A stretch of 44,589 nucleotides of DNA from a candidate division Hyd24-12 bacterium UBA5074 (GTDB lineage Bacteria; Fermentibacterota; Fermentibacteria; Fermentibacterales; Fermentibacteraceae): the NCBI GenBank assembly GCA_002414865.1, contig DIAQ01000047.1, positions 2,952 to 47,540 of the forward strand. The letters run 5' to 3'. A program made the translations under genes and the position numbers. This document shows, in pieces, positions 32,709 through 40,938 of this stretch. The notes under the pieces are model-generated. The model ran no database searches. It was not told the origin of the DNA and saw nothing but the letters and a program-made list of their open reading frames with translations. Each line of letters opens with the position of its first letter. The stretch's first letter is position 1.

Positions 32709-34721
32709 CTAGTTGACGGAGAGGACCGTGAACTCGATACGCCGGTTCTGTGCCTTGTTGGCTGCGGATGTGTTGGGGACGACCGGCTGGGTTTCACCGA
32801 AGCCGAGAGTGCTGAGCCTGCTCGCGGTCACGCCGTGGTTCACGAGGTAGTTGAACACGGACATCGCGCGCTGCTCGCTCAGGGTCTGGTTGTAATCGTT
32901 GCTGCCGTCAGAGTCTGTGTGACCTGAGATCTGCACTCTGGCGTTCTCGTTCTCGATCAGCGTGGCGACCACTCCGTCGAGCACCGGGTAGGACTCCGGC
33001 TTGATGTTCGCGCTGGCGACATCGAAGTAGATGTTGTTGAAGCGGAGTACCTGACCCTGCTGGAGGGCCGGGCGCAGCTCGAAGTTGACGACGGTCGTGC
33101 CGTCGGCGGGGACGACCACGGCCTGGGTCTTGGGCAGGAAGCCCTCGGCCTCGGCCTTGACTGTCCAGGTGCCGGCGGGCACGGAGAGCTGGTAGACGCC
33201 GTCAGCGCTGGCGGTCACCGTGATCGGCTGCAGGGCGTCGATCACCGAGACGGTGGCGACGATGGGATCGCCTGTCTCCTGGGCGGTGACTGTGCCTGCG
33301 ACCATGCCGTTCCTGGCGGCCGGAACGAGGGAGAAGTCCTTCACTATGCCCTGGCCGCCGTCGATGACGACGGTCGCGGAAGCCGGCACGAAGCCTTCGG
33401 CAGCGACGGTCATCGGGATGCTCCCGGCGGGGACCGTGACGATGTAGTAGCCTGTGGCGTCAGGGGTGACGGTCGGGATGGTGGTGCCGGGGAAGCTCAG
33501 CGTGCAGGGCACCGGGGTCCCGTCGACCGAGCTGGTGATCATGCCGGAGATCCTGCCCTCGGTGGGGGTCGTCTCGGGGACGATCAGGTCGCTCGAGAAC
33601 GCCAGCGAGAAGCCGACGCCCCAGTCGTTCGTGCCGCCGCCGGGGAACGGCGAGTGGTCGATCCTGTCGTCCTCCGTGACGGCACCCTGCTGGTACAGCT
33701 CGTGGCCGAGGTCGAAGTACTCGAAGTCATAGTCGGTGAGGCCGAGGTCGAACGAGATGTCCATGAAGGCGCCGCTGCGGGTGATGAAGCGGATGCCCGG
33801 GGTCAGATAGGAGACGCTCTGGTTGCCTTCCCTGTCCATGTACTCCTGGATGGAATACTCGACGAACGGGATGGCGAACTTCGTCGGGAACTCGATGCCG
33901 GCGCCTGCCTCCAGCACGTTGTCCTCGACGTTCAGGTGCACGGGGACGCTGTCGCTGAAGGTGACGACTTCGCTGGAATCGTCATAGGCGAAGCGGAAGT
34001 CGATCATGTCGAAGGTCTGCTTGTAGTGAGCCCAGCCCACGTTGGTGTGGAAGCGAAGAGGCGTGCTGGGCCAGACCTGCGCACAGTCGAGGGAGATGAG
34101 GGCGCCCACGCCGAAACTGGTGTGCCCGGTGCTGATGGAGGGTCTTCTCATCTCGAACATGGGCATGTCATCGAACCAGCGACCGTCGTAGTCCTCGGAG
34201 GTGGTCGTCTCGTTCGAACTCGGCGCGAATGACCACCAGTTCTGGAGCCCCAGCCACACGAGCTCGTTCGAGGGGGTGGGGGTGAAACCGAGCTTCATGC
34301 CGATCCTGGCGTCGCTGATGCCGTCGACGCCGTCCCACCGGCCGCTGATGAGGCCCCGGGGCTGGACCAGGTCTCTCTCGTAATAGTTGACGGCATAGGA
34401 GAGCCTCGCTCCGAGCTCGAGGAAGTTGGTGAGACCGTAACCGATTACGAAGTGGCCATCGGCGTAGTGTTCCTTGTCGGCGACATCGAGAGTGTCGTCG
34501 AGAGTCGGAGAATGGTCGGCGTAGCGGAAGACCATACCGTCGATCTCGTTGGTGCTGGCCCAGTAGCGGGCCATGAGACCGAAGGCGATCTCGCCCTCTC
34601 CGATGGGGCGTGCATCAACGACCCTGTTGATGCCGCGATAGCCCATGAACGACGGCAGCGCGAAGGCTGTCGAAGCCATGAGCACGACGAAGGAGAGGAC
34701 AACGAAAGTTGCCAGTCTCAT
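32709..34721 (-). CDS. OmpA-family protein with carboxypeptidase-regulatory-like repeats (copy 1)
   Basis: A 670-residue outer-membrane protein with the same layout as its downstream paralogue: signal peptide (FVVLSFVVLMASTAFA), beta-barrel-like region to about residue 390, two CarboxypepD_reg-like domains (GRISGMITSSVDGTPVPCTLS; GMVAGTVTAQETGDPIVATVS), and an OmpA domain (VQISGHTDSDGS; NKAQNRRIEFTVL). The opening motif GYRGINRVVDARPIGEGE matches GLRGLYHVIDARTPGEWT in copy 2. A strong AAGGGAGG ribosome site precedes the start. Together the two suggest a duplication and perhaps condition-dependent use. Confidence 0.9.
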   Translation of the reverse strand: MRLATFVVLSFVVLMASTAFALPSFMGYRGINRVVDARPIGEGEIAFGLMARYWASTNEIDGMVFRYADHSPTLDDTLDVADKEHYADGHFVIGYGLTNFLELGARLSYAVNYYERDLVQPRGLISGRWDGVDGISDARIGMKLGFTPTPSNELVWLGLQNWWSFAPSSNETTTSEDYDGRWFDDMPMFEMRRPSISTGHTSFGVGALISLDCAQVWPSTPLRFHTNVGWAHYKQTFDMIDFRFAYDDSSEVVTFSDSVPVHLNVEDNVLEAGAGIEFPTKFAIPFVEYSIQEYMDREGNQSVSYLTPGIRFITRSGAFMDISFDLGLTDYDFEYFDLGHELYQQGAVTEDDRIDHSPFPGGGTNDWGVGFSLAFSSDLIVPETTPTEGRISGMITSSVDGTPVPCTLSFPGTTIPTVTPDATGYYIVTVPAGSIPMTVAAEGFVPASATVVIDGGQGIVKDFSLVPAARNGMVAGTVTAQETGDPIVATVSVIDALQPITVTASADGVYQLSVPAGTWTVKAEAEGFLPKTQAVVVPADGTTVVNFELRPALQQGQVLRFNNIYFDVASANIKPESYPVLDGVVATLIENENARVQISGHTDSDGSNDYNQTLSEQRAMSVFNYLVNHGVTASRLSTLGFGETQPVVPNTSAANKAQNRRIEFTVLSVN

Positions 34722-34799
34722 CGAGACCTCCCTTGATTAGTGCCCGTTCATAGGATATATGAGAATCTTCCAAAGGCCCTCTGTCAATGGCGGAAGGCG

Positions 34800-35123
34800 G
34801 TGTCGAAGGCTTTGGCATCCAGGCGGATTCTCGTCAGGGGCTCGGTCCAGGGGGTCGGCTTCAGGTGGTGGGTTTCCAGAAATGCCATCCTGCTAGGCAT
34901 TTCCGGCGAGGTTTGCAACCTCTGCGACGGTTCGGTGGAGATACTCGCGTCCGGGAGCGGCGAAGCCCTCGCGGAACTCGAGGAGATGTGCAGGAAAGGC
35001 CCCTCCGGCGCCCTGGTCGAGTCGCTGGAAACGATGGAGATCGACATTGTGCCGCCCCCGGGCTTCCGGGTGTCCCGCGGCACCTCCCTGCGGGAGCTGA
35101 CACAGAAAGGCGGACGCCTGTGA
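34800..35123 (+). CDS. acyP: acylphosphatase
   Basis: Hydrolyses acyl phosphates such as acetyl phosphate. The family core is clear: VRGSVQGVGFRWWV with the catalytic Arg in GFR, and GEVCNLCDGSVEILASG with the catalytic Asn. Start is uncertain: GTG at 34800 (107 residues) is used here, TTG at 34812 would give a more normal N-terminus. About 15 residues at the C-terminus exceed the usual ~90. It is the first gene of a coupled operon; its stop overlaps the GTG start of the next gene. Confidence 0.85.
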   Translation: MSKALASRRILVRGSVQGVGFRWWVSRNAILLGISGEVCNLCDGSVEILASGSGEALAELEEMCRKGPSGALVESLETMEIDIVPPPGFRVSRGTSLRELTQKGGRL

Positions 35124-36025
35124 AGAGATTCATTCTTGCAGTCCTGCCGGCCCTTGCCGTGGCGACGGCATGGGATCCGCTCTACTACCAGAACCTCTAT
35201 TCGGTCCTTCCTTCGACGGAGAGCGACGGGGATGTCGCGCTCGGCTTCTTCAGCGCATCCGGCTACTGGGCGACCGATTCGTCGGGCTCCAGCGAGCTGC
35301 ACGACTACGGCACCTCGCTCTCCGTCCTCCGCGTCCAGGCCGTCGGGAGATACGGGCTCACCAACAGCCATACCATCGGCGTGATCATCCCCGCCTTCCT
35401 CCAGCTCTCAGGGGAGGGTGACTCCACCGGTGCAGGGATCGCCGATCCCTGGATCACACTGGACGGATGGATCGAGAGGGATCCCATGATCCTGGCTCGG
35501 GGGGCGTTGAGGATACCTCTCAAGGGCTATCTAGAATCCGGCGACTACACCGAGAGCGACAGGCACCTGGCGTTCGACGGCGCGGTCTCGGTCGAGAGCA
35601 TGGTCTCCCCCGGGACTTCACTGCGCGGGACGGCCGGTCTGCGCTACTGCCTGGCCGCCTGGGACGGAATCCCGAGGTCGCCCAGGGACTCCGCCAGCAC
35701 GAGGCCCGGGCTCGAGGTCAGGATGACCGGCTTCGCCGTCTTCGGGGCCAATCCGGAGCTCGACCTGAGGATCGGCGGGGAATTCGCCACCAGGGGGGAC
35801 TACAGCGCCGAGATCGACGGCAGCTGGGAAAGCGTGGACAACACCTCCCGCAGCAGCTTCGACCTGAGGGCGGGCTTCGATCTGGACAGCGGGGGCACGG
35901 ACATCACGGCCGACGTCTACTACAGGCTCTCGGGCGCCAACACCGTCAAGGAATGGGGCCTCATGCTGACGGGCCTCGGGCTGGACTTCACGGACCTGTT
36001 CGGGTCGTCGGGGAGTTCGCGGTGA
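35120..36025 (+). CDS. outer-membrane beta-barrel-like protein of unknown function
   Basis: A 301-residue protein with signal peptide (KRFILAVLPALAVATA) and long stretches of alternating residues suited to beta strands (VRMTGFAVFGANPELDLRIGGEF; SSFDLRAGFDLDSGGTDITADVYYRL). It may be an outer-membrane barrel, but I do not recognise a family. The GTG start (35120) overlaps the acylphosphatase stop by 4 bases, and its stop overlaps the next start by 4. Confidence 0.75.
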   Translation: MKRFILAVLPALAVATAWDPLYYQNLYSVLPSTESDGDVALGFFSASGYWATDSSGSSELHDYGTSLSVLRVQAVGRYGLTNSHTIGVIIPAFLQLSGEGDSTGAGIADPWITLDGWIERDPMILARGALRIPLKGYLESGDYTESDRHLAFDGAVSVESMVSPGTSLRGTAGLRYCLAAWDGIPRSPRDSASTRPGLEVRMTGFAVFGANPELDLRIGGEFATRGDYSAEIDGSWESVDNTSRSSFDLRAGFDLDSGGTDITADVYYRLSGANTVKEWGLMLTGLGLDFTDLFGSSGSSR

Positions 36026-36837
36026 GGCGGACCCTGCCTTTCGTCGCCGCGCTCCTTCTGGTTGCGCTCCTCGGAGTCACCGGAATCCTGGAGAGCCCCG
36101 GGGCGGAGATCCGGTCCGCGGCCGGAGGATATGTCCTCGCGGCGTCCTCGGGCGCCTCCGAGGAGGCCTGTGCCCTGCTGACGGACAGCCTCTCGGAATT
36201 GATCGCGCCCCAGGCCTTCGGCCTCCTGCCCGCGCCTCCGCAGGCCTCCTCCACAGATCTCGGCCGGGAGGAGCCCCGCGGTTTCTCCGCCTCGATCGAG
36301 CTGTCCGACGGCTCGACCCGCACCGTCTGGCTGCGCAGGGAGGGCGGCTCGTGGAGGATTTCGGGGGATTCCTGGCTCGACGGCGTGCTGGGGGCCGCCG
36401 GGATGCTCTGCAGGGAGTACGGTCTGTCAGTGCTTGCCGGGATCGCAGGAGGAGAGGCCGCATCGGACTTCTCCTGCCCTGTCACGGGAGCCCCGTACTC
36501 CGTGGATGCAGCCCGCGGAGTCCTGATCTGCCCCGCCGGGCATCTGGGCGACGGCCTGGCCATCGGCGGGGATGCCTGCGCCGCGCGCCGTTCGGAAGTC
36601 GCCCGGGAAGTCAGCCTCTTCGTCTCGCAGGGGCATGACCTCCCCCTGTCGCCGGGCGACATGTGGTCCGAGAGCGGAGGCGCGATCGGGCAGCCCGGAG
36701 GATACAGGTGCCCCGACAACGGGTACAGCTACTACGAGATCAGGGATTCCTCCGTCTGGTGCCCGTTCCATGCCGCGGGGACTCCGGTTCCGGGGCGGGA
36801 GCCGTCCGACGGGGACGGGGAGGCCGCTCAGCCATGA
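36022..36837 (+). CDS. membrane-anchored protein with two C-x(17-18)-CP-x-H motifs
   Basis: A 271-residue protein, not recognised. An N-terminal hydrophobic segment (LPFVAALLLVALLGVTG) would anchor or export it. Two similar cysteine units occur in the C-terminal half: CPVTGAPY...ICPAGH (Cys152, Cys170, His174) and CPDNGYSY...WCPFH (Cys230, Cys247, His250). They look like a duplicated ribbon, possibly metal-binding or disulfide-bonded. The gene is coupled to both neighbours by 4-base overlaps (GTGA, ATGA). Confidence 0.72.
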   Translation: MRRTLPFVAALLLVALLGVTGILESPGAEIRSAAGGYVLAASSGASEEACALLTDSLSELIAPQAFGLLPAPPQASSTDLGREEPRGFSASIELSDGSTRTVWLRREGGSWRISGDSWLDGVLGAAGMLCREYGLSVLAGIAGGEAASDFSCPVTGAPYSVDAARGVLICPAGHLGDGLAIGGDACAARRSEVAREVSLFVSQGHDLPLSPGDMWSESGGAIGQPGGYRCPDNGYSYYEIRDSSVWCPFHAAGTPVPGREPSDGDGEAAQP

Positions 36838-38015
36838 CCCCTTCCGACAACTTCGTCTCCACGGAGGACAGGCTCTCCGCACTCTGCTCGAAACTCGCCG
36901 GCTCTCCGGCGGTCGCCGTGGACACCGAGTTCCACAGCGAGAGGCGATTCTGGCCGGAGCTGTTTCTGGTGCAGCTCGCCGACTCCTCCGGGGCGTGGGC
37001 GGTGGACCCGGCCCAGGGGCTCGATCTCTCTCCGCTCGCAGTCCTCATGGCGGACGACTCCATCGTGAAAGTCATGCACTCCTCGAGGAACGACATCGCC
37101 ATCCTCAGGCGCTACCTCGGGGTGGAGTTCCGGAATGTCTTCGACACGCAGCTCGCGGCAGCCTTCCTCGGATACGGGGAGCAGAGCAGCCTGTACAACC
37201 TCCTCACGGATGTCTGCGGCATCAGGGCCAAGAAGGCCTTCTGCCTCAGCGACTGGTCGCGCAGACCCCTCGCCGACGAGCAGATAGAGTACGCCCTGGA
37301 CGACGTGCGCCATCTCATGCCCCTGTATGCCAGGCTGGGAGCCGAGCTGAAGCGCAAGAAGAGGTTCGACTGGTACGCCGGAGAGGCTTCGAGCCTTGTC
37401 GAACCCTCGAGCTACGAGGTGAACGTGGCCGAGATGTACAGGCGCGCCCGTTCCGCGGGCAAGCTCAAGAAGGCCAACCTCCCCGTCCTCTGGGCGCTCG
37501 TGGGCTGGAGGGAGCGCAAGGCCATGGAGCTCGACAGGCCCAGATCCCACATCGCCCAGGACTCCATGCTCGCCAGGCTGGCCATGATGTCCCCCGGCTC
37601 CATGGACAGCCTCGAGAGGCTCCGCGGCATGCCTTCAGGCTATATCGCGAAGTGGGGGTCCGAGGTGCTGGAGGTCGTCAGGCAGGCCGTCGCGAATCCC
37701 CCCTCCGACGTCCCCGAGATCCCGTACCAGCGCCCCGACGGGGCCGCCTCGGCGCGTGCCGACATACTCAGGATCTACCTCAAGCAGAAGGCCCATTCCA
37801 TCAGGATAGCGCCCTCGCTCCTGCTGCCCAGGGAGACGCTGGACAGGCTATGCTCCCTGAGCCGCGCCGAAGCGATGGCTTTCATCGACGGGTCGGAGCT
37901 GGCCGGCTGGAGGAGGGAGGCCCTCTCGGAGGACCTGAAGGCCCTTCTCTCCGGCAGGCTGGCCCTGGTCCTGGGCTCCTCGTCTTCGGGGGGCCTGAAG
38001 TTCGTGAAGACCTGA
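36834..38015 (+). CDS. rnd: ribonuclease D
   Basis: A 393-residue 3'-5' exoribonuclease that matures tRNA 3' ends in other bacteria. The DEDDy metal residues are Asp30 and Glu32 (VDTEFH), Asp87 (SSRNDIAIL), and Tyr153 with Asp157 (YALDDVRHL). A single HRDC domain follows at about residues 203-285 (NLPVLWALVGWRERKAMELD). The ATG is fixed by the ATGA overlap with the upstream gene. The tail after residue 300 is Leu/Ser-rich and unassigned. Confidence 0.93.
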   Translation: MTPSDNFVSTEDRLSALCSKLAGSPAVAVDTEFHSERRFWPELFLVQLADSSGAWAVDPAQGLDLSPLAVLMADDSIVKVMHSSRNDIAILRRYLGVEFRNVFDTQLAAAFLGYGEQSSLYNLLTDVCGIRAKKAFCLSDWSRRPLADEQIEYALDDVRHLMPLYARLGAELKRKKRFDWYAGEASSLVEPSSYEVNVAEMYRRARSAGKLKKANLPVLWALVGWRERKAMELDRPRSHIAQDSMLARLAMMSPGSMDSLERLRGMPSGYIAKWGSEVLEVVRQAVANPPSDVPEIPYQRPDGAASARADILRIYLKQKAHSIRIAPSLLLPRETLDRLCSLSRAEAMAFIDGSELAGWRREALSEDLKALLSGRLALVLGSSSSGGLKFVKT

Positions 38016-38091
38016 ACCTGGATTCCGCGCTCCTGTCCTGTCACGCGGATCGAGCCGCCGTCAGGACGGACCCGTTTCGAGAGGAGCCGAC

Positions 38092-39711
38092 GTGAAGAGA
38101 GCGATGCTGTTCGTCCCGGCGCTGGCCGTCTTCCTGCTGACCCTCGGCTGCGGGGGAGGGTTGAAGGCCGGAGACGAGGTCGTTGCGGAGCTTTCCCGCG
38201 ACCAGGAGATCGGTGATCTGGCCGACGATGCCGAAGCGTCCTTCCTCGAGGCCGGAAGGCCCGTGCAGGAGAGCTTCCCGTGCGCGTCCCACGCTCTCAG
38301 GGCCGGGAAGTCCCTGGTCATCGAGGCCGAGAGCGATGACTTCGATCCGGTGCTGGCGATCGTGGACAAGGAGGGGGCGCTCATCACGGTGTGCGATGAC
38401 TGGTCGGGCTCGACCGGCGCGCGCGTCGTGGCCGCCGACATCCCCGGCGGCGCCCGGCTCCTGGTTTTCGGCGTCGACGGTGAGCGGGGGGAGTACGAGC
38501 TGACCGTGAGCGAGGCCGAGGACAAGGACATGGAGGAGTACCTGGCCGCGACCGTCCTGTCGGAAGGGACGCTCGAGGGTGAGAAGTGCGGAGACAAGGA
38601 GGACGACCTCATGGACGAGCTCCTCTCCGACGCCCTCGAGGACTATTCCTGGCTCGGCACCTACGCCGGCGCCTCCGTGATCCCGTTCGAGGTGACCGAG
38701 GACGGGCTCTGCTCGATCAGCCTCGTATCGGACGACTTCGATCCCATACTGGCCGTCGTGGCCGTCGACGGGGACGAGTACGACTACGTGGGCTACAACG
38801 ACGACTTCGGCGGCGAGCTCTACTCGCGGATCGATCTCGTCCTGGAGCCGGGGAGCTACGAGGCTGTCGTCCTCAGCTACGACGAGGAGGGAGAGGGCTC
38901 CTTCGAGCTCTCGATGCACAGGTATCCCGCGGAAGCCCTGACCCCGTCCATAGTGGATGCCGGAGCTCCGGGGACCCTCTACACGGGAGAGATAGCCGAG
39001 GGTGCCAACCTGGCAGCCGGCATCTGGGAGACCATCTCCACGGACAGGCCCTACGAGGTGCTGACCTCGGCGGCCTCCCCGTGCGCATTCTTCGAGTTCA
39101 CGATTTCCCAGGCCGAGGTCGGGCTCTACGACGTGGAGGCGGCATCGGAGGATCTGGACGCCTATCTCACCCTGGTGAGGCGTGACGACGGGACCGTCAC
39201 CTGGGTCGCATCGAACGACGATGCCTCGGGCGGCACCGATTCCAGGATCACGAGGGTGCTCCCGGAAGGCTCCTACGTCGCCATGGTCAGCACCTACGAC
39301 GACACGGGCAGCGGCTCCGTGGAGTTCAGCTACCAGCCATCGACGGTCTCCATGATCCCGCTGGTCGCGGGGAGGCCCGTGGACGGCGAGATAAGCTATG
39401 AAGCGCCCCAGCTCGCCTATACCTTCGAAGCCATGGCCGGCAGGGCGTATACGATAACGGCGACCTCGCTGGACATCGAGGGATCGCTGGACCCCTACAT
39501 CGAGGCCATAATGCCCGACGGATCGCAGCTCACGGACGACGACGGGGCCGGGTACCCCAACTCAAGGCTCGTCGTGGATGCGATAGGAGAGCAGACCGGC
39601 CGGGTGATCCTGATCGTCAGGGATCTCTCCAACTCGGGCACCGGCCGGGTCAGGGTCGAGATGAGCGAGGAGCGCAGCACACAGGCCGAAGTGTTCGCGA
39701 CCTTCGACTGA
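38092..39711 (+). CDS. lipoprotein with four PPC-like (pre-peptidase C-terminal) repeats
   Basis: A 539-residue lipoprotein; the lipobox LTLGC puts Cys20 at the mature N-terminus. Four PPC-like domains repeat, each with an acidic turn of the form S-x-D-x-D-P-x-L (about residues 81, 213, 352 and 460), followed by NDDFGGELYSRIDLVLEPGSYEA-like strands. PPC domains usually trail secreted peptidases, but none is present here. The protein is strongly acidic. GTG start with GAGAGGAG seven bases upstream. It stands alone after the RNase D operon. Confidence 0.82.
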   Translation: MKRAMLFVPALAVFLLTLGCGGGLKAGDEVVAELSRDQEIGDLADDAEASFLEAGRPVQESFPCASHALRAGKSLVIEAESDDFDPVLAIVDKEGALITVCDDWSGSTGARVVAADIPGGARLLVFGVDGERGEYELTVSEAEDKDMEEYLAATVLSEGTLEGEKCGDKEDDLMDELLSDALEDYSWLGTYAGASVIPFEVTEDGLCSISLVSDDFDPILAVVAVDGDEYDYVGYNDDFGGELYSRIDLVLEPGSYEAVVLSYDEEGEGSFELSMHRYPAEALTPSIVDAGAPGTLYTGEIAEGANLAAGIWETISTDRPYEVLTSAASPCAFFEFTISQAEVGLYDVEAASEDLDAYLTLVRRDDGTVTWVASNDDASGGTDSRITRVLPEGSYVAMVSTYDDTGSGSVEFSYQPSTVSMIPLVAGRPVDGEISYEAPQLAYTFEAMAGRAYTITATSLDIEGSLDPYIEAIMPDGSQLTDDDGAGYPNSRLVVDAIGEQTGRVILIVRDLSNSGTGRVRVEMSEERSTQAEVFATFD

Positions 39712-39730
39712 GGAGACGATCCGGGAGCGA

Positions 39731-39756
39731 AGAGGGCGGCCGCGAGGCCGCCCTCT
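39731..39756. terminator. bidirectional hairpin between convergent lipoprotein genes
   Basis: A perfect 11-bp stem AGAGGGCGGCC / GGCCGCCCTCT with a GCGA loop, followed by TTCC on plus. It lies between the PPC lipoprotein and the convergent propeller lipoprotein. Confidence 0.75.
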
Positions 39757-39780
39757 TTCCACATATGCCGGGTCGTCAGG

Positions 39781-40911
39781 CTATTCCTGGAGCTCCAGCA
39801 TGTAGAGCCTCGGATAGTCGGTGGGATTGGCGCTGAAGGCCAGTATCCCGCCGTCGTCCACGGAAACCTGCCAGTAGCGGCCCTCCTGCGGCTCGCACTC
39901 CACCGCTGCCACGAAGAGGAGCTGTCCCTCCTGGTCGAAGACGTCGAAGGTGGGGATGTCCTCCCATCCGCGGCGGACCCACAGGCGATCCTGCCTGTCG
40001 AGGTACAGGCCCGCGATGGACGCCCTGTTGGGCTCGGGCTCCCAGTTGATCATCTCGGCAGGCGCGCCGGAGGAGGCCATCCTCTCCTCGACCATGGCCG
40101 TCTCGTCCGCGATCTCCTCGGGCGTCTTGGGGACGGGCGTGTAAGGCTTGTCGATGGTGAGGTACAGAGTCCCGTCCGGCTCGTAACAGTCGATCGAGTA
40201 CATCTCGGAGGTCATCGGAGCGCGGAACACCCTGCCGTTCGTGGCCGACGCCGCGAAGGAGAACATGCTCTCCCCGTACGACGCCATGAGGTTCTCGGGA
40301 TCGAACGGGGCCATGTCCGAGAAGTACGTCACCACCGGGGCGGTGGATGTGTCCCACCGCGCCAGGCTGAACCCCATCATCATGCCGTCGTCGTTCTGCT
40401 CGAACTCGGGCTTCAGACCCACGAAGGCCACGCTGTCGACCGCGGCGATGCTGACAGGGGCGGTGGGGAAGAAGCCCTCGAGGCATTTCGTGTAGACGCC
40501 AGCCGCGTCGAAGAAGCTTATCCTGCGGGCCATGGCGTCGGATACCGCGATGCCCCCGCCGGTCATGCATGTCATGCCCGACGGCATGAGGAACTCGCCC
40601 GGCCCGCTCCCCTGCCTGCCCAGGCCTCCGAGGAAGGAGCCATCGGCGGAGTAGAACAGGATCGAGCACTTCTTGAGGTCGAGGACGGCGATCGAGCCGT
40701 CCGGCATGTACATGGCGGAGACTATCTGCCCGAAGACGAAGTTGCTGTCGCCGAGCTCGATTCCGATGCTGTCCGAGCGCAGTATCGTCATGTGGGGGGC
40801 CGAAGCCGCCCATTCGACCTCGGCCCGGGTGGACTCGGCCGGCCCGCCTCCGCCCCCGCAGGCGGCGAGAAGCATGGCCGCCGTCAGGGCTGCCGCAACT
40901 GAAGCTCTCAT
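39781..40911 (-). CDS. six-bladed beta-propeller lipoprotein
   Basis: A 376-residue lipoprotein with lipobox LLAAC (Cys18). The blades resemble the 6-bladed propeller/NHL group: SIAVLDLKKCSILFYSADGSFL, GIAVSDAMARRISFFDAAG and LYLDRQDRLWVRRGW are three of them. The GLGRQGSGPGEF motif is typical of the family. Function unknown. It begins 27 bases after the glutamine synthetase stop, so it may be co-transcribed from the prfA side. Confidence 0.85.
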   Translation of the reverse strand: MRASVAAALTAAMLLAACGGGGGPAESTRAEVEWAASAPHMTILRSDSIGIELGDSNFVFGQIVSAMYMPDGSIAVLDLKKCSILFYSADGSFLGGLGRQGSGPGEFLMPSGMTCMTGGGIAVSDAMARRISFFDAAGVYTKCLEGFFPTAPVSIAAVDSVAFVGLKPEFEQNDDGMMMGFSLARWDTSTAPVVTYFSDMAPFDPENLMASYGESMFSFAASATNGRVFRAPMTSEMYSIDCYEPDGTLYLTIDKPYTPVPKTPEEIADETAMVEERMASSGAPAEMINWEPEPNRASIAGLYLDRQDRLWVRRGWEDIPTFDVFDQEGQLLFVAAVECEPQEGRYWQVSVDDGGILAFSANPTDYPRLYMLELQE

Positions 40912-40938
40912 CGGAGCACCTGTTCCTTTCTCCTCGGG

